A stretch of 64,000 bases of DNA from Enterobacter asburiae (GTDB lineage Bacteria > Pseudomonadota > Gammaproteobacteria > Enterobacterales > Enterobacteriaceae): assembly GCA_011754535.1 (NCBI GenBank), contig JAAQVN010000001.1, forward strand, positions 434,001-498,000. The letters run 5' to 3'. Made by a program: the position numbers and the translations under genes. Shown one piece after another: positions 34,595-47,635 of the stretch; within the stretch, counting starts at the first letter, position 1, and every line of letters begins with the position of its first letter. A model generated the notes under the pieces. It was not told the DNA's origin, ran no database searches, and saw only the letters and a program-made list of their open reading frames with translations.

Positions 34595-35929
34595 ATGATT
34601 AGTCGCGTTAAAGGTTGGGTGTTGGCTGCGACGGTGCTGCTGTGCGCGCAGGCCGGGGCGGCAAGCCTTTCGGATATTCAGGTGTCAAACGGCGAAAGCC
34701 AGGCCCGGATCACGTTCAGCTTTATGGGTGATCCTGAATATGCGTTTTCACAGCCAGACAGCCGCAGCGTGGCGCTGGATATCAAACAGACTGGCGTGAT
34801 CCAGGGGTTACCGCTGCGGTTCAGCGGTAACAACCTGGTGAAAAGTATCCGTTCGGGTACCCCGCAGGACAGCCAGTCGCTGCGTCTGGTGGTCGATCTG
34901 ACCGAAAAGGGTAAAACGAAGGCGGTGAAGCAGCAAAACGGGGCGAACTATACGGTGGTCTTTACCATCAATGCCGATGTTCCGCCGCCTCCGCCGCCAC
35001 CGGTTGTCGCGAAACGCGTGGAAGAGCCGGTCTATACGCCGCGCCCATCGGAACCTGCGCGTAATCCGTTTAAATCGCAGAACGATCGCATCACCGCGGC
35101 AACCAGCAGCAATACGGTAACGCGTCCGGCGTCCAGCGCGCGGCGTGCGGTCAGCGGTGATAAAGTGATTATCGCCATTGATGCCGGGCACGGTGGTCAG
35201 GACCCTGGTGCGATTGGCCCGGGCGGCACGCGAGAGAAAAATGTCACTATTGCAGTGGCCCGCAAGCTGCGGACGTTGTTAAACGACGATCCGATGTTTA
35301 AAGGCGTACTGACGCGCGACGGCGACTATTTTATCTCTGTGATGGGCCGCTCAGACGTGGCGCGTAAGCAAAACGCCAATTTCCTGGTCTCCATTCACGC
35401 GGATGCCGCACCGAACCGTAACGCGACGGGCGCCTCGGTATGGGTTCTGTCGAACCGTCGGGCGAACAGCGAAATGGCAAACTGGCTGGAAGAGCATGAG
35501 AAACAGTCTGAACTGTTAGGCGGCGCGGGTGATGTGCTGGCTAACAGCCAGTCTGACCCGTATCTCAGCCAGGCGGTGCTGGATTTACAGTTCGGTCATT
35601 CTCAGCGCGTCGGGTATGATGTCGCCACTAACGTATTGAATCAGCTGCAGGGCATCGGAGCATTGCATAAGCGTCGCCCGGAACATGCGAGCCTGGGCGT
35701 TCTGCGTTCGCCGGATATTCCGTCAATTTTGGTGGAGACGGGCTTTATCAGCAATAACAGCGAAGAGCGCCTGCTGGGCAGCGACAGCTACCAGCAGCAA
35801 ATTGCCGAAGCGATATACAACGGTTTACGTAAATATTTTGAGGCGCATCCTCTGCAGTCCGCGCCGCAGGGCGGGGCAGCCCAGACGGCCAGCGCCGCGC
35901 AGCCGGGTGAGTTGACCGCCACAAATTAA
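34595..35929 (+). CDS. amiB: AmiB, N-acetylmuramoyl-L-alanine amidase
   Basis: This periplasmic zinc amidase splits septal peptidoglycan during cell division and is activated by EnvC. The product is 444 residues from ATG 34595, with a signal peptide ending CAQAGA|AS. An AMIN domain (about 24-125) is followed by a proline-rich linker (PPPPPPP) and an Amidase_3 domain beginning [16 protein letters not shown], whose His and Glu bind zinc. The frame opens upstream inside tsaE, but only this start gives a proper signal peptide. Confidence 0.95.
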   Translation: MISRVKGWVLAATVLLCAQAGAASLSDIQVSNGESQARITFSFMGDPEYAFSQPDSRSVALDIKQTGVIQGLPLRFSGNNLVKSIRSGTPQDSQSLRLVVDLTEKGKTKAVKQQNGANYTVVFTINADVPPPPPPPVVAKRVEEPVYTPRPSEPARNPFKSQNDRITAATSSNTVTRPASSARRAVSGDKVIIAIDAGHGGQDPGAIGPGGTREKNVTIAVARKLRTLLNDDPMFKGVLTRDGDYFISVMGRSDVARKQNANFLVSIHADAAPNRNATGASVWVLSNRRANSEMANWLEEHEKQSELLGGAGDVLANSQSDPYLSQAVLDLQFGHSQRVGYDVATNVLNQLQGIGALHKRRPEHASLGVLRSPDIPSILVETGFISNNSEERLLGSDSYQQQIAEAIYNGLRKYFEAHPLQSAPQGGAAQTASAAQPGELTATN

Positions 35930-35938
35930 GGAGAATTC

Positions 35939-37783
35939 ATGCCGATTCAGGTTCTGCCGCCGCAGCTCGCGAACCAAATCGCCGCCGGTGAGGTGGTGGA
36001 ACGCCCTGCGTCGGTAGTGAAAGAGCTGGTGGAAAACAGCCTCGATGCGGGCGCAACCCGCATTGATATTGATATTGAACGCGGCGGCGCGAAGCTTATC
36101 CGCATTCGCGACAACGGCTGCGGGATCAAAAAAGAGGAGCTGGCGCTGGCGCTGGCGCGTCATGCCACCAGTAAAATTGCCTCTCTGGATGACCTGGAAG
36201 CGATTATCAGCCTCGGTTTTCGCGGCGAAGCGCTGGCCAGTATCAGTTCGGTGTCTCGTTTAACGCTGACCTCCCGCACCGCTGAACAGCAGGAAGCCTG
36301 GCAGGCCTACGCTGAAGGGCGGGATATGGACGTGACGGTCAAACCCGCGGCGCACCCTGTCGGTACCACGCTGGAAGTTCTGGATCTGTTCTACAACACT
36401 CCCGCCCGCCGTAAGTTTATGCGTACCGAAAAAACCGAGTTCGGCCATATCGACGAGATCATCCGCCGAATTGCGCTCGCCCGTTTCGACGTCACCATCA
36501 ACCTCAGCCATAACGGCAAGGTGATGCGCCAGTACCGCGCGGTGGCTGAAGGTGGGCAGAAAGAGCGACGTTTAGGGGCTATCTGCGGGACGCCGTTCCT
36601 GGAACAGGCGCTGGCTATCGAGTGGCAGCACGGCGATCTGGCTTTACGTGGCTGGGTGGCCGATCCGCATGCCAGCAGCGCGGCGTTCTCTGAAATTCAG
36701 TATTGCTACGTTAACGGCCGTATGATGCGCGACCGCCTCATTAACCACGCCATTCGCCAGGCCTGCGAAGATAAGCTCGGGGCAGATCAGCAACCTGCCT
36801 TTGTACTTTATCTGGAGATCGACCCGCATCAGGTGGATGTCAACGTCCATCCTGCCAAGCATGAGGTGCGGTTCCATCAGTCGCGTCTGGTACATGATTT
36901 TATCTACCAGGGCGTGCTGAGCGTACTGCAACAGCAGCTTGAACCCACACTGCCGCTGGAAAAAGAAGACTCCGCACCGCGCCCCATTCCGGAAAATCGT
37001 GTCGCTGCGGGTCGCAACCATTTTGCGGAGCCTGCCGTCGCGCGTGAACCGGACGCCCCGCGTTTCTCCTCAGCAGGGGCCGCACCGCGTCCGACGGGCG
37101 CGAACTACCCGAACGCTCAGCCCGGCTATCAAAAGCAGCAGGGGGCGCTGTACCGTAAACTGCTGGAAACGCCGGCAGTCGAGCGCAAAGAGCACGTTGC
37201 GGTGGCGACACCTTCCCTTGAAGGCCATAGCCAGAGTTTTGGCCGGGTGCTGACGATTATCGCACCGGATATGGCGCTGCTTGAGCGCGACGGCAAACTG
37301 CTGCTTCTGGCGCTGCCGGTTGCCGAACGCTGGCTCAAGCAGGCGCAGCTGACGCCGGGGGATAATGTGGCATGTGCGCAGCCGCTGTTAATCCCGGTTC
37401 GCCTGAAAATATCCCCTGAAGAAACAAGGGTATTGCAGCGTGCAGAGGCCCAGCTGGCGCAAATGGGCATTGAAATTGTGCTCGAACCACAACATGTGAC
37501 AATTCGCGCAGTGCCTTTACCCTTACGCCAACAAAATTTACAAAACTTGATTCCTGAACTGATAGGCTACCTGGCGCAGCAGACATCGTTTGAGGCTGCC
37601 AACACCGCGCAGTGGATCGCCCGCCATCTGGCCAGCGAACATTCACCGTGGAGTATGGCGCAGGCGATTACCGTGCTTGCGGAGGTGGAACGCCTCTGCC
37701 CACAGCTGGTGAAAGCGCCGCCGGGTGGGTTATTACAACCTGTTGATTTAAAAACGGCGATGACCGCCCTGAAACATGACTGA
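35939..37783 (+). CDS. mutL: MutL, DNA mismatch repair protein
   Basis: MutL is a GHKL ATPase that couples MutS mismatch recognition to MutH and UvrD. The 614 residues resemble the 615 of E. coli. N-terminal ATPase motifs are [10 protein letters not shown] (31-40), RDNGCGI and GFRGEAL. A Pro/Ala-rich linker (about 345-430) leads to the C-terminal dimerisation domain. The endonuclease motif found in MutH-less bacteria is absent, as expected. GGAG precedes the ATG 10 bases after amiB. It overlaps miaA by 8 bp. Confidence 0.98.
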   Translation: MPIQVLPPQLANQIAAGEVVERPASVVKELVENSLDAGATRIDIDIERGGAKLIRIRDNGCGIKKEELALALARHATSKIASLDDLEAIISLGFRGEALASISSVSRLTLTSRTAEQQEAWQAYAEGRDMDVTVKPAAHPVGTTLEVLDLFYNTPARRKFMRTEKTEFGHIDEIIRRIALARFDVTINLSHNGKVMRQYRAVAEGGQKERRLGAICGTPFLEQALAIEWQHGDLALRGWVADPHASSAAFSEIQYCYVNGRMMRDRLINHAIRQACEDKLGADQQPAFVLYLEIDPHQVDVNVHPAKHEVRFHQSRLVHDFIYQGVLSVLQQQLEPTLPLEKEDSAPRPIPENRVAAGRNHFAEPAVAREPDAPRFSSAGAAPRPTGANYPNAQPGYQKQQGALYRKLLETPAVERKEHVAVATPSLEGHSQSFGRVLTIIAPDMALLERDGKLLLLALPVAERWLKQAQLTPGDNVACAQPLLIPVRLKISPEETRVLQRAEAQLAQMGIEIVLEPQHVTIRAVPLPLRQQNLQNLIPELIGYLAQQTSFEAANTAQWIARHLASEHSPWSMAQAITVLAEVERLCPQLVKAPPGGLLQPVDLKTAMTALKHD

Positions 37784-38726
37784 CGTAAGTAAGGCGAGCC
37801 TGCCAAAGGCAATTTTTTTAATGGGCCCAACGGCCTCGGGCAAAACGGCGTTAGCCATTGAGTTACGTAAAGTTTTGCCTGTAGAGTTGATTAGCGTTGA
37901 TTCCGCCCTCATCTATCGAGGGATGGACATCGGCACGGCGAAGCCCGGCGCAGATGAACTGCGTGCGGCACCGCACCGTTTGCTGGATATTCTCGACCCG
38001 GCAGAGGCTTACTCCGCAGCGGATTTCCGCCGGGATGCCTTAGCCGAGATGGCCGAGATCACCGCCGCGGGGCGTATACCGCTGTTGGTTGGCGGAACCA
38101 TGCTCTACTTCAAGGCGCTGCTCGAAGGGTTGTCTCCTTTACCTTCCGCGGACCCTGAGGTGAGAGCAAAGATTGAGCAGCAGGCGGCAGAGCAGGGATG
38201 GGACGTATTGCATAAGCAACTGGCGGAGGTTGACCCGGTTGCAGCAGCGCGGATCCATCCAAATGATCCGCAAAGGCTTTCCCGGGCACTGGAAGTTTTT
38301 TTCATTTCGGGTAAAACTTTAACGGAACTGACGCAAACGTCAGGAGACGCTCTGCCGTATCAGGTGCATCAGTTCGCCATCGCCCCGGCGAGCCGTGAAC
38401 TGCTCCATCAACGAATTGAGCAGCGTTTTCATCAGATGTTGGCTTCAGATTTTGAAGCAGAAGTGCGGGCGCTATTTGCCCGTGGAGATTTGCATACGGA
38501 TATGCCTTCCGTTCGTTGTGTGGGATACCGCCAGATGTGGTCGTATCTTGAAGGTGAGATTTCATACGATGAAATGGTTTATCGAGGTGTTTGCGCCACG
38601 AGACAGTTAGCGAAGCGCCAGATCACCTGGTTGCGCGGTTGGGAGGGAGTTCACTGGTTAGACAGTGAAAAACCGCAACAGGCGTTAAACGAGGTGATTG
38701 AGGTTGTTGGTGATATCGCCCACTGA
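37776..38726 (+). CDS. miaA: MiaA, tRNA dimethylallyltransferase
   Basis: MiaA adds a dimethylallyl group to N6 of adenosine 37 in UNN-decoding tRNAs. The 316 residues match E. coli. The P-loop GPTASGKT lies at 17-24, followed by [18 protein letters not shown]. It overlaps mutL and is 85 bp upstream of hfq; in E. coli hfq promoters lie within and after miaA. Confidence 0.98.
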   Translation: MTDVSKASLPKAIFLMGPTASGKTALAIELRKVLPVELISVDSALIYRGMDIGTAKPGADELRAAPHRLLDILDPAEAYSAADFRRDALAEMAEITAAGRIPLLVGGTMLYFKALLEGLSPLPSADPEVRAKIEQQAAEQGWDVLHKQLAEVDPVAAARIHPNDPQRLSRALEVFFISGKTLTELTQTSGDALPYQVHQFAIAPASRELLHQRIEQRFHQMLASDFEAEVRALFARGDLHTDMPSVRCVGYRQMWSYLEGEISYDEMVYRGVCATRQLAKRQITWLRGWEGVHWLDSEKPQQALNEVIEVVGDIAH

Positions 38727-38799
38727 ATGTGTACAATTGAGACGTATCGTGCGCAATTTTTCAGAATCGCAAGGTTCTAAGTACAAAACAAGCATATAA

Positions 38800-39123
<324 letters not shown>

Positions 39124-39143
39124 GGTTTCAGCTGTTATCCACA

Positions 39144-39182
39144 CGGGGAGCCAGGGATCCTGCGTTCCCCGCTGATCTTTTT
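39144..39182 (+). terminator. Hairpin/attenuator between hfq and hflX
   Basis: CGGGGA (39144-39149) pairs with TCCCCG (39166-39171), with an inner CAGG/CCTG stem, followed by CTGATCTTTTTAG. Some transcription must pass it, because hflX continues the superoperon. Confidence 0.6.
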
Positions 39183-39196
39183 AGAGAGGTTTACGC

Positions 39197-40477
39197 TTGT
39201 TTGACCGTTATGATGCCGGTGAGCAGGCGGTGCTGGTACACATCTATTTTTCGCAAGACAAAGATATGGAAGACCTCCAGGAGTTTGAATCTCTGGTCTC
39301 TTCCGCCGGTGTCGAAGCAATGCAGGTGATTACCGGTAGCCGTAAAGCGCCGCACCCAAAGTATTTTGTTGGTGAAGGTAAAGCAGTAGAAATTGCGGAT
39401 GCCGTAAAAGCAACCGGCGCGTCAGTCGTGTTGTTTGATCATGCGCTGTCTCCAGCCCAGGAGCGCAACCTGGAAGCTCTCTGCGAATGCCGTGTTATCG
39501 ATCGCACGGGATTGATTTTAGATATTTTTGCTCAGCGTGCCCGAACCCACGAGGGGAAACTGCAGGTTGAGCTGGCGCAGTTGCGCCATCTGGCGACGCG
39601 TCTGGTGCGTTGCTGGACCCACCTTGAAAGACAAAAAGGCGGGATTGGTTTGCGCGGTCCGGGTGAAACCCAGCTCGAAACCGACCGCCGTTTGCTGCGT
39701 GGCCGTATTACCCAGATCCTCTCACGTCTGGAACGTGTAGAGAAACAGCGTGAACAGGGGCGTCGGGCGCGAACCAAAGCCGACATCCCAACGGTGTCGC
39801 TGGTGGGCTATACCAACGCCGGTAAATCCACCCTGTTTAACCAGATAACCGAGGCCCAGGTGTATGCCGCAGACCAGCTGTTTGCGACCCTGGACCCGAC
39901 GCTGCGCCGCATTGACGTTGCAGACGTGGGTGAAACAGTGCTGGCGGATACCGTAGGGTTTATCCGCCATCTGCCGCACGATCTGGTGGCGGCGTTTAAG
40001 GCGACGTTGCAGGAGACGCGTCAGGCGACCCTGCTGCTGCACGTGATTGATGCGGCTGACGTACGCGTGCAGGAGAACATCGACGCGGTGAACGTGGTGC
40101 TGGAAGAAATTGACGCCCACGAAATTCCCACGCTGTTGGTGATGAATAAGATCGATATGCTGGAGGATTTCGAACCGCGTATCGACCGAGATGAAGAGAA
40201 CAAACCGATTCGGGTCTGGCTTTCTGCTCAGGCCGGTATTGGTGTGCCACTGCTTTTCCAGGCTTTGACAGAACGTCTTTCCGGTGAGGTAGCTCAGCAC
40301 ACGCTGCGACTGCCGCCACAGGAAGGCAGGCTGCGCAGCCGGTTTTATCAGCTTCAGGCGATAGAAAAAGAGTGGATGGAGGATGACGGCAGCGTGGGGA
40401 TGCAGGTGCGTATGCCGATCGTTGACTGGCGTCGCCTCTGTAAACAAGAACCTGCGCTGGCGGACTATATCGTCTGA
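39197..40477 (+). CDS. hflX: HflX, ribosome-splitting GTPase
   Basis: HflX splits stalled 70S ribosomes during heat and antibiotic stress. The 426-residue protein has an N-terminal nucleotide-binding domain, a helical linker with [20 protein letters not shown], and a G domain with P-loop GYTNAGKST and MNKID. The start is TTG 39197 with GAGAGG 8 bases upstream; E. coli also uses this position. Residue 139 is Cys in [11 protein letters not shown], where the enterobacterial protein normally has Gly. Confidence 0.96.
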   Translation: MFDRYDAGEQAVLVHIYFSQDKDMEDLQEFESLVSSAGVEAMQVITGSRKAPHPKYFVGEGKAVEIADAVKATGASVVLFDHALSPAQERNLEALCECRVIDRTGLILDIFAQRARTHEGKLQVELAQLRHLATRLVRCWTHLERQKGGIGLRGPGETQLETDRRLLRGRITQILSRLERVEKQREQGRRARTKADIPTVSLVGYTNAGKSTLFNQITEAQVYAADQLFATLDPTLRRIDVADVGETVLADTVGFIRHLPHDLVAAFKATLQETRQATLLLHVIDAADVRVQENIDAVNVVLEEIDAHEIPTLLVMNKIDMLEDFEPRIDRDEENKPIRVWLSAQAGIGVPLLFQALTERLSGEVAQHTLRLPPQEGRLRSRFYQLQAIEKEWMEDDGSVGMQVRMPIVDWRRLCKQEPALADYIV

Positions 40478-40533
40478 TCAGAAAGGGGAAGCCTGAAAAA
40501 TTCGCCCTTGCATAACAAATATGGAGCATATAC

Positions 40534-41793
40534 ATGGCGTGGAATCAGCCCGGTAATAACGGACAAGACCGCGACCCGTGGGGAAGCAGCAATAATCAAG
40601 GCGGCAACTCTGGGGGAAATGGCAACAAAGGTGGTCGCGAGCAGGGGCCGCCGGATCTGGATGATATCTTCCGCAAGCTGAGCAAAAAGCTTGGTGGCCT
40701 TGGCGGAGGAAAAGGTTCAGGCTCGGGTGGCAGTTCCAGCCAGGGACCGCGCCCGCAATTAGGTGGCCGCCTGGTGGGCATCGTTGCTGCCGGGCTGGTG
40801 ATCGTCTGGGCAGCCAGCGGGTTCTACACCATTAAAGAAGCAGAACGCGGCGTGGTCACCCGTTTCGGTAAGTTCAGCCATCTGGTTGAGCCGGGCCTGA
40901 ACTGGAAACCGACCTTCATTGACGACGTTACTGCAGTCAACGTGGAGTCCGTCCGTGAACTGGCCGCCTCCGGCGTGATGCTGACCTCTGACGAAAACGT
41001 GGTGCGCGTCGAGATGAACGTGCAGTACCGCGTGACCGATCCTGAGCGTTATCTGTTTAGCGTGACCAGCGCCGATGACAGCCTGCGTCAGGCGACCGAC
41101 AGCGCCCTGCGTGGTGTAATCGGCAAATACACGATGGACCGCATCCTGACCGAAGGTCGTACCGTTATTCGTAGCGATACCCAGCGCGAGTTGGAGGAGA
41201 CGATTCGTCCTTACAACATGGGTATCACCCTGCTGGACGTCAACTTCCAGGCTGCGCGTCCGCCGGAAGAGGTGAAGGCCGCGTTTGATGATGCGATTGC
41301 CGCCCGTGAAAACGAACAGCAGTACATCCGCGAAGCAGAAGCGTATACCAACGAAGTGCAGCCGCGTGCTAACGGTCAGGCGCAGCGTATTCTGGAAGAG
41401 GCGCGTGCGTACAAGACCCAGACCATCCTGGAAGCTCAGGGTGAAGTGGCTCGCTTCGCGCGCATCCTGCCGGAATACAAAGCCGCGCCGGAAATTACCC
41501 GCGAGCGTCTGTATATCGAGACCATGGAAAAAGTGCTGAGCCACACCCGCAAAGTGTTGGTTAACGACAGCAAAGGTGGAAACCTGATGGTTCTGCCGCT
41601 GGATCAGATGCTGAAAGGCGGTTCTGCACCGGCAGCGAAAGACACCAGCGGAGCGAACAACCTGCTGCGTCTGCCGCCAGCCTCATCAGGCAGCTCCAGC
41701 GCGAACACAACGCCTTCTTCGAACGATGGTGACATTATGGACCAACGCCGTGCTAACGCGCAGCGTAACGACTACCAGCGTCAGGGGGAATAA
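40534..41793 (+). CDS. hflK: HflK, FtsH regulator subunit
   Basis: HflK is a 419-residue inner-membrane SPFH/band-7 protein with one N-terminal helix (residues 79-97). It has a large cytoplasmic Gly/Asn-rich N-terminal tail and a periplasmic SPFH domain. With HflC it forms a large cage around FtsH and modulates its proteolysis. The coiled-coil region contains RANGQAQRILEEARAYK. It starts 57 bases after hflX and 2 bases separate it from hflC. Confidence 0.97.
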   Translation: MAWNQPGNNGQDRDPWGSSNNQGGNSGGNGNKGGREQGPPDLDDIFRKLSKKLGGLGGGKGSGSGGSSSQGPRPQLGGRLVGIVAAGLVIVWAASGFYTIKEAERGVVTRFGKFSHLVEPGLNWKPTFIDDVTAVNVESVRELAASGVMLTSDENVVRVEMNVQYRVTDPERYLFSVTSADDSLRQATDSALRGVIGKYTMDRILTEGRTVIRSDTQRELEETIRPYNMGITLLDVNFQAARPPEEVKAAFDDAIAARENEQQYIREAEAYTNEVQPRANGQAQRILEEARAYKTQTILEAQGEVARFARILPEYKAAPEITRERLYIETMEKVLSHTRKVLVNDSKGGNLMVLPLDQMLKGGSAPAAKDTSGANNLLRLPPASSGSSSANTTPSSNDGDIMDQRRANAQRNDYQRQGE

Positions 41794-41795
41794 GG

Positions 41796-42800
41796 ATGCG
41801 TAAGTCAGTTATTGCGATCGTCGTCATCGTACTGGTCGTGCTGTATACCTCGATCTTTGTGGTGAAAGAGGGCGAGCGTGGGATCAAATTCCAGTTCAGC
41901 AGCGTCGTGCGTGACAGTGACAAACGTCCGGTGATTTACGAGCCGGGTCTGCACTTCAAGGTGCCGTTTATTCAGTCAGTGAAAACGCTGGATGCGCGTA
42001 TCCAGACCATGGATAACCAGGCTGACCGTTTCGTGACCAAAGAGAAGAAAGACCTGATCGTTGATTCTTATATCAAATGGCGCATCAGCGATTTCAGCCG
42101 CTACTTCCTGGCAACGGGCGGTGGTGACGTTTCTCAGGCGGAAGTGCTGCTGAAACGTAAGTTCTCTGACCGTCTGCGTTCTGAGATTGGTCGTCTGGAT
42201 GTGAAAGACATCGTGACCGATTCCCGTGGTCGTCTGACGCTGGAAGTGCGCGATGCGCTGAACTCCGGTACAGCGGGTACGGAAGACGAAGTGGAAACGC
42301 CAGCAGCGGATGACGCGATTGCTAAAGCCGCTGAGCGAGTTCAGGCTGAAACCAACGGTAAAGTTCCGGTGATCAACCCGAACAGTATGGCAGCGCTGGG
42401 TATCGAAGTGGTTGACGTGCGTATCAAGCAGATCAACCTGCCAGCTGAAGTGTCCGAGGCGATCTACAACCGTATGCGCGCCGAGCGTGAAGCGGTAGCC
42501 CGTCGTCACCGTTCACAGGGCCAGGAAGAGGCGGAAAAACTGCGTGCGGCAGCGGACTATGAAGTGACCAAGACGCTGGCGGAATCTGAGCGTCAGGGCC
42601 GTATCCTGCGCGGTGAAGGCGATGCCGAAGCCGCGAAGCTGTTCGCCGATGCCTTCAGCCAGGATCCAGACTTCTACGCCTTTATCCGTAGCCTGCGCGC
42701 GTACGAGAATAGCTTCAAGAGCAACCAGGATGTGATGGTGCTCAGCCCGGACAGCGATTTCTTCCGTTATATGAAGACGCCGACCAACGCAACGCGATAA
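41796..42800 (+). CDS. hflC: HflC, FtsH regulator subunit
   Basis: HflC is a 334-residue SPFH/band-7 partner of HflK with an N-terminal signal anchor (about residues 3-22), the same length as in E. coli. The coiled coil contains RSQGQEEAEKLRAAADYE. AAGG precedes the ATG at the end of hflK. It is the last gene before a strong terminator. Confidence 0.97.
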   Translation: MRKSVIAIVVIVLVVLYTSIFVVKEGERGIKFQFSSVVRDSDKRPVIYEPGLHFKVPFIQSVKTLDARIQTMDNQADRFVTKEKKDLIVDSYIKWRISDFSRYFLATGGGDVSQAEVLLKRKFSDRLRSEIGRLDVKDIVTDSRGRLTLEVRDALNSGTAGTEDEVETPAADDAIAKAAERVQAETNGKVPVINPNSMAALGIEVVDVRIKQINLPAEVSEAIYNRMRAEREAVARRHRSQGQEEAEKLRAAADYEVTKTLAESERQGRILRGEGDAEAAKLFADAFSQDPDFYAFIRSLRAYENSFKSNQDVMVLSPDSDFFRYMKTPTNATR

Positions 42801-42822
42801 ACTCAGGCTCGTTTGAGTATTC

Positions 42823-42856
42823 AAACCACCGCTCCCAACGGAGCGGTGGTTTTCTT
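42823..42856 (+). terminator. Rho-independent terminator of the hflKC superoperon
   Basis: A 12-bp stem, ACCACCGCTCC paired with GGAGCGGTGGT, closes a CAAC loop and is followed by TTTCTTTT. Confidence 0.92.
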
Positions 42857-42871
42857 TTATAAGGATGAAAA

Positions 42872-43069
42872 ATGAATTCAACGATCTGGCTTGCGCTGGC
42901 CCTGGTTCTGGTGCTGGAAGGCCTCGGTCCGATGCTCTATCCGCGCGCATGGCGTCGTATGATCGCGACCATGAGCCAGCTGCCGGATAATATCTTGCGT
43001 CGTTTCGGCGGTGGTCTTGTGGTTGCCGGTATCGTTATCTACTACATGTTGAGGAAAACGATTGGCTGA
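42872..43069 (+). CDS. yjeT: YjeT, DUF2065 small inner-membrane protein
   Basis: The 65-residue protein has two hydrophobic segments (about 4-22 and 45-60) around a basic loop with YPRAWRRM. Its length equals E. coli YjeT. TAAGGA precedes the ATG. The function is unknown. It lies between hflC and purA, just beyond the hflC terminator. Confidence 0.93.
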   Translation: MNSTIWLALALVLVLEGLGPMLYPRAWRRMIATMSQLPDNILRRFGGGLVVAGIVIYYMLRKTIG

Positions 43070-43080
43070 TCAAAAACTAG

Positions 43081-44472
<1,392 letters not shown>

Positions 44473-44486
44473 TCTTCGTGACTGCT

Positions 44487-44533
44487 GGCCTGCGGGGAGA
44501 CCCGCAGGCCGGATAAGCGTAGCGCCAACCGGC
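44487..44533. repeat. Perfect hairpin plus REP-like element after purA
   Basis: GGCCTGCGGG-GAGA-CCCGCAGGCC (44487-44510) is a perfect 10-bp hairpin. It overlaps a REP-like unit GCCGG-ATAAGCGTAGCGCCAA-CCGGC (44508-44533). No T run follows, so it probably protects or terminates weakly. Confidence 0.65.
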
Positions 44534-44664
44534 GACCGCTCCTGGATCTCCGCTTTTTCGCCCCGTCTGTCAAATAAATTAGCCCCTAACTATCTGGCTG
44601 GTTTATCATCATTAATGAATATCTCAGCGGTTTGACCGCGTTTTCCCTTTTTCCTGAGGTTGAT

Positions 44665-45090
44665 GTGCAGTTAACAAGTTTCACCGATTACGGCTTACGC
44701 GCGCTGATTTACATGGCGTCGTTACCCGAAGGGAAGATGACCAGTATCTCTGAAGTGACAGAGGTATACGGTGTATCCCGTAATCATATGGTCAAAATAA
44801 TCAATCAACTTAGCCGTGCCGGATACGTTGCTGCCGTCCGCGGGAAGAATGGAGGGATCCGTCTTGGTAAACCGGCACAGAGTATTCGTATCGGGGATGT
44901 GGTACGCGAGCTGGAGCCTTTGTCTCTGGTGAACTGCAGCAGCGAGTTCTGCCACATTACGCCCGCTTGCCGCCTGAAACAGGCGCTTTCTAAGGCCGTG
45001 CAAAGTTTTCTCAAGGAACTGGATAACTACACGCTGGCCGATTTGGTTGAAGAGAATCAACCGCTTTATAAATTATTGCTGGTGGAATGA
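44665..45090 (+). CDS. nsrR: NsrR, nitric-oxide-sensing Rrf2 repressor
   Basis: NsrR represses hmp and other nitrosative-stress genes and loses DNA binding when NO attacks its iron-sulfur cluster. It is 141 residues from GTG 44665 with GAGG 6 bases upstream, as in E. coli. The winged helix contains [20 protein letters not shown]. Cluster ligands Cys91, Cys96 and Cys102 are intact. It is 38 bases upstream of rnr in one operon. Confidence 0.96.
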   Translation: MQLTSFTDYGLRALIYMASLPEGKMTSISEVTEVYGVSRNHMVKIINQLSRAGYVAAVRGKNGGIRLGKPAQSIRIGDVVRELEPLSLVNCSSEFCHITPACRLKQALSKAVQSFLKELDNYTLADLVEENQPLYKLLLVE

Positions 45091-45128
45091 AGAAAATTTC
45101 CACCGGAGCTGACAACGGAGGAACCGAC

Positions 45129-47570
45129 ATGTCACAAGATCCTTTCCAGGAACGCGAAGCCGAAAAATACGCGAATCCTATCCCCAGCCGCGAGTTCATC
45201 ATTGAACACTTAACAAAACGCGAAAAACCCGCCAATCGTGAAGAACTTGCCGTTGAATTAAATATTGAAGGTGAAGAGCAAATTGAAGCCCTTCGCCGCC
45301 GCCTGCGCGCCATGGAGCGCGACGGGCAGTTGGTCTTTACCCGCCGCCAGTGCTACGCGCTGCCTGAACGCCTCGACCTGCTGAAAGGCACCGTGATAGG
45401 TCACCGTGACGGCTTTGGCTTCCTGCGCGTGGAAGGCCGTAAAGACGATCTTTATCTCTCATCCGAACAGATGAAAATGTGTATCCACGGCGACCAGATC
45501 CTGGCGCAGCCGCTGGGTGCCGACCGTAAAGGCCGCCGCGAGGCGCGCGTGGTTCGCGTGCTGGTGCCGAAAACCAGCCAGATTGTGGGCCGCTACTTTA
45601 CCGATGCGGGTGTAGGCTTTGTGGTGCCGGACGACAGCCGTCTGAGCTTCGATATTCTGATCCCACCTGAAGAGGTGATGGGCGCGCGCATGGGCTTTGT
45701 GGTGGTGGTGGAACTTACCCAGCGCCCAACCCGTCGCACCAAAGCGGTCGGGAAAATCGTCGAAGTGCTGGGCGATAACATGGGCACCGGCATGGCCGTC
45801 GATATGGCGCTGCGCACGCATGAGATCCCGTACGTCTGGCCGAAAGCGGTCGAGGAGCAGATTGAAAACCTGCGTGAAGAAGTGCCGGAAGAGTCCAAAG
45901 CGGGCCGTGTGGATCTGCGCTCCCTGCCGCTGGTCACCATTGATGGTGAAGATGCCCGCGACTTCGATGACGCCGTCTACTGCGAGAAAAAACGCGGCGG
46001 CGGCTGGCGTCTGTGGGTGGCGATTGCTGACGTAAGCTACTACGTTCGTCCGCACACGCCGCTGGATAACGAAGCGCGCAGTCGCGGTACGTCGGTCTAC
46101 TTCCCGTCTCAGGTTGTACCGATGCTGCCGGAAGTGCTCTCAAACGGCCTGTGTTCCCTGAACCCGCAGGTTGACCGCCTCTGTATGGTTTGCGAGATGA
46201 CTATCTCCACCAAAGGGCGCTTAACGGGCTACAAATTCTACGAAGCGGTGATGAGCTCGCACGCGCGTCTGACCTATACCAAGGTCTGGCATATGCTGCA
46301 GGGCGACCAGGATCTTCGCGAGCAGTACGCGCCGCTGGTTAAGCACATCGAAGAGCTGCATAACCTCTACAAAACGCTGGATCAGGCGCGCGAAGAGCGC
46401 GGCGGGATCTCCTTTGAGAGCGAAGAAGCGAAGTTTATCTTCAATGCGGAACGCCGCATTGAGCGTATCGAGCAGACCCAGCGTAACGATGCGCACAAGC
46501 TGATCGAAGAGTGTATGATTCTGGCGAACATCTCGGCGGCGAGATTTGTTGAGAAAGCCAAAGAGCCTGCGCTGTTCCGTATCCACGATAAGCCGTCGAC
46601 GGAAGCCATCACCGCGTTCCGCTCCGTGCTGGCTGAACTGGGTCTGGAGCTGCCAGGCGGTAACAAGCCAGAGCCGCGTGATTACGCCGAGCTGCTGGAG
46701 TCCATTGGCGACCGTCCTGACGCAGAAATGCTGCAGACGATGCTGCTGCGCTCTATGAAGCAGGCTATTTACGATCCGGAAAACCGGGGGCACTTCGGCC
46801 TGGCGCTGCAGTCTTACGCGCACTTTACCTCGCCGATCCGCCGCTATCCTGACCTGTCCCTGCACCGTGCTATCAAGTATCTGCTGGCGCAGGAGCAGGG
46901 TCATAAAGGGAACACCACCGAAACCGGCGGGTATCACTATTCGATGGAAGAGATGCTGCAGCTGGGCCAGCACTGTTCCATGACCGAACGTCGTGCTGAT
47001 GAAGCCACGCGTGACGTAGCGGACTGGCTGAAGTGTGACTTTATGCTGGACCAGGTGGGCAACGTCTTTAAAGGCGTGATTGCCAGCGTTACCGGCTTTG
47101 GTTTCTTCGTTCGTCTGGATGAGCTGTTTATCGACGGCCTGGTGCACGTCTCCAGCCTGGATAACGACTACTACCGCTTCGACCAGGTCGGCCAGCGCCT
47201 GATTGGCGAATCTGGCGGCCAGACCTATCGTCTGGGCGACCGTGTGGAAGTGAAGGTTGAAGCCGTGAATATGGACGACCGTAAAATCGACTTCAGCCTG
47301 ATCTCCAGCGAGCGCGCGCCGCGTAACGTCGGTAAAACCGAGCGTGAAAGGGCGAAAAAGGGCGGCAACGGTAAAGCGAGCGGTAAACGTCGCCAGGCAG
47401 GTAAAAAGGTAAACTTCGAGCCGGACAGCGCGTTCCGCGGCGAGAAGAAACAGAAGCCGAAGGCGGCGAAGAAAGAAGCCCGTTCAGCGAAAAAGCCTTC
47501 CGCGAAAACGCAGAAAATTGCTGCCGCCACCAAAGCGAAGCGCGCGGCCAAGAAAAAGCAGGCGGAGTAA
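45129..47570 (+). CDS. rnr: RNase R, 3'-5' exoribonuclease
   Basis: RNase R degrades structured RNA and participates in stress responses and trans-translation. The 813 residues match E. coli. Order: N-terminal helix-turn-helix, two cold-shock domains, the RNB catalytic domain with [15 protein letters not shown] near 270-285, an S1 domain ([18 protein letters not shown]) and a Lys-rich tail. ATG 45129 has CGGAGG upstream; the 14 codons before it overlap the nsrR stop and are not conserved. A palindromic repeat begins 4 bases after the stop. Confidence 0.98.
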   Translation: MSQDPFQEREAEKYANPIPSREFIIEHLTKREKPANREELAVELNIEGEEQIEALRRRLRAMERDGQLVFTRRQCYALPERLDLLKGTVIGHRDGFGFLRVEGRKDDLYLSSEQMKMCIHGDQILAQPLGADRKGRREARVVRVLVPKTSQIVGRYFTDAGVGFVVPDDSRLSFDILIPPEEVMGARMGFVVVVELTQRPTRRTKAVGKIVEVLGDNMGTGMAVDMALRTHEIPYVWPKAVEEQIENLREEVPEESKAGRVDLRSLPLVTIDGEDARDFDDAVYCEKKRGGGWRLWVAIADVSYYVRPHTPLDNEARSRGTSVYFPSQVVPMLPEVLSNGLCSLNPQVDRLCMVCEMTISTKGRLTGYKFYEAVMSSHARLTYTKVWHMLQGDQDLREQYAPLVKHIEELHNLYKTLDQAREERGGISFESEEAKFIFNAERRIERIEQTQRNDAHKLIEECMILANISAARFVEKAKEPALFRIHDKPSTEAITAFRSVLAELGLELPGGNKPEPRDYAELLESIGDRPDAEMLQTMLLRSMKQAIYDPENRGHFGLALQSYAHFTSPIRRYPDLSLHRAIKYLLAQEQGHKGNTTETGGYHYSMEEMLQLGQHCSMTERRADEATRDVADWLKCDFMLDQVGNVFKGVIASVTGFGFFVRLDELFIDGLVHVSSLDNDYYRFDQVGQRLIGESGGQTYRLGDRVEVKVEAVNMDDRKIDFSLISSERAPRNVGKTERERAKKGGNGKASGKRRQAGKKVNFEPDSAFRGEKKQKPKAAKKEARSAKKPSAKTQKIAAATKAKRAAKKKQAE

Positions 47571-47574
47571 TTCT

Positions 47575-47611
47575 CCCCTCACCCTGACCCTCTCCCCAAC
47601 CGGGAGAGGGG
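47575..47611. repeat. GC-rich palindromic interspersed repeat, copy 2 (rnr-rlmB)
   Basis: CCCTCACCCTGA is followed by the stem CCCTCTCCC/GGGAGAGGG (47588-47596 and 47602-47610). It has the same orientation and tail as the copy within dsbD, differing mainly in the loop. Confidence 0.8.
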
Positions 47612-47635
47612 AAATACTTATTACGAGAACCATCA

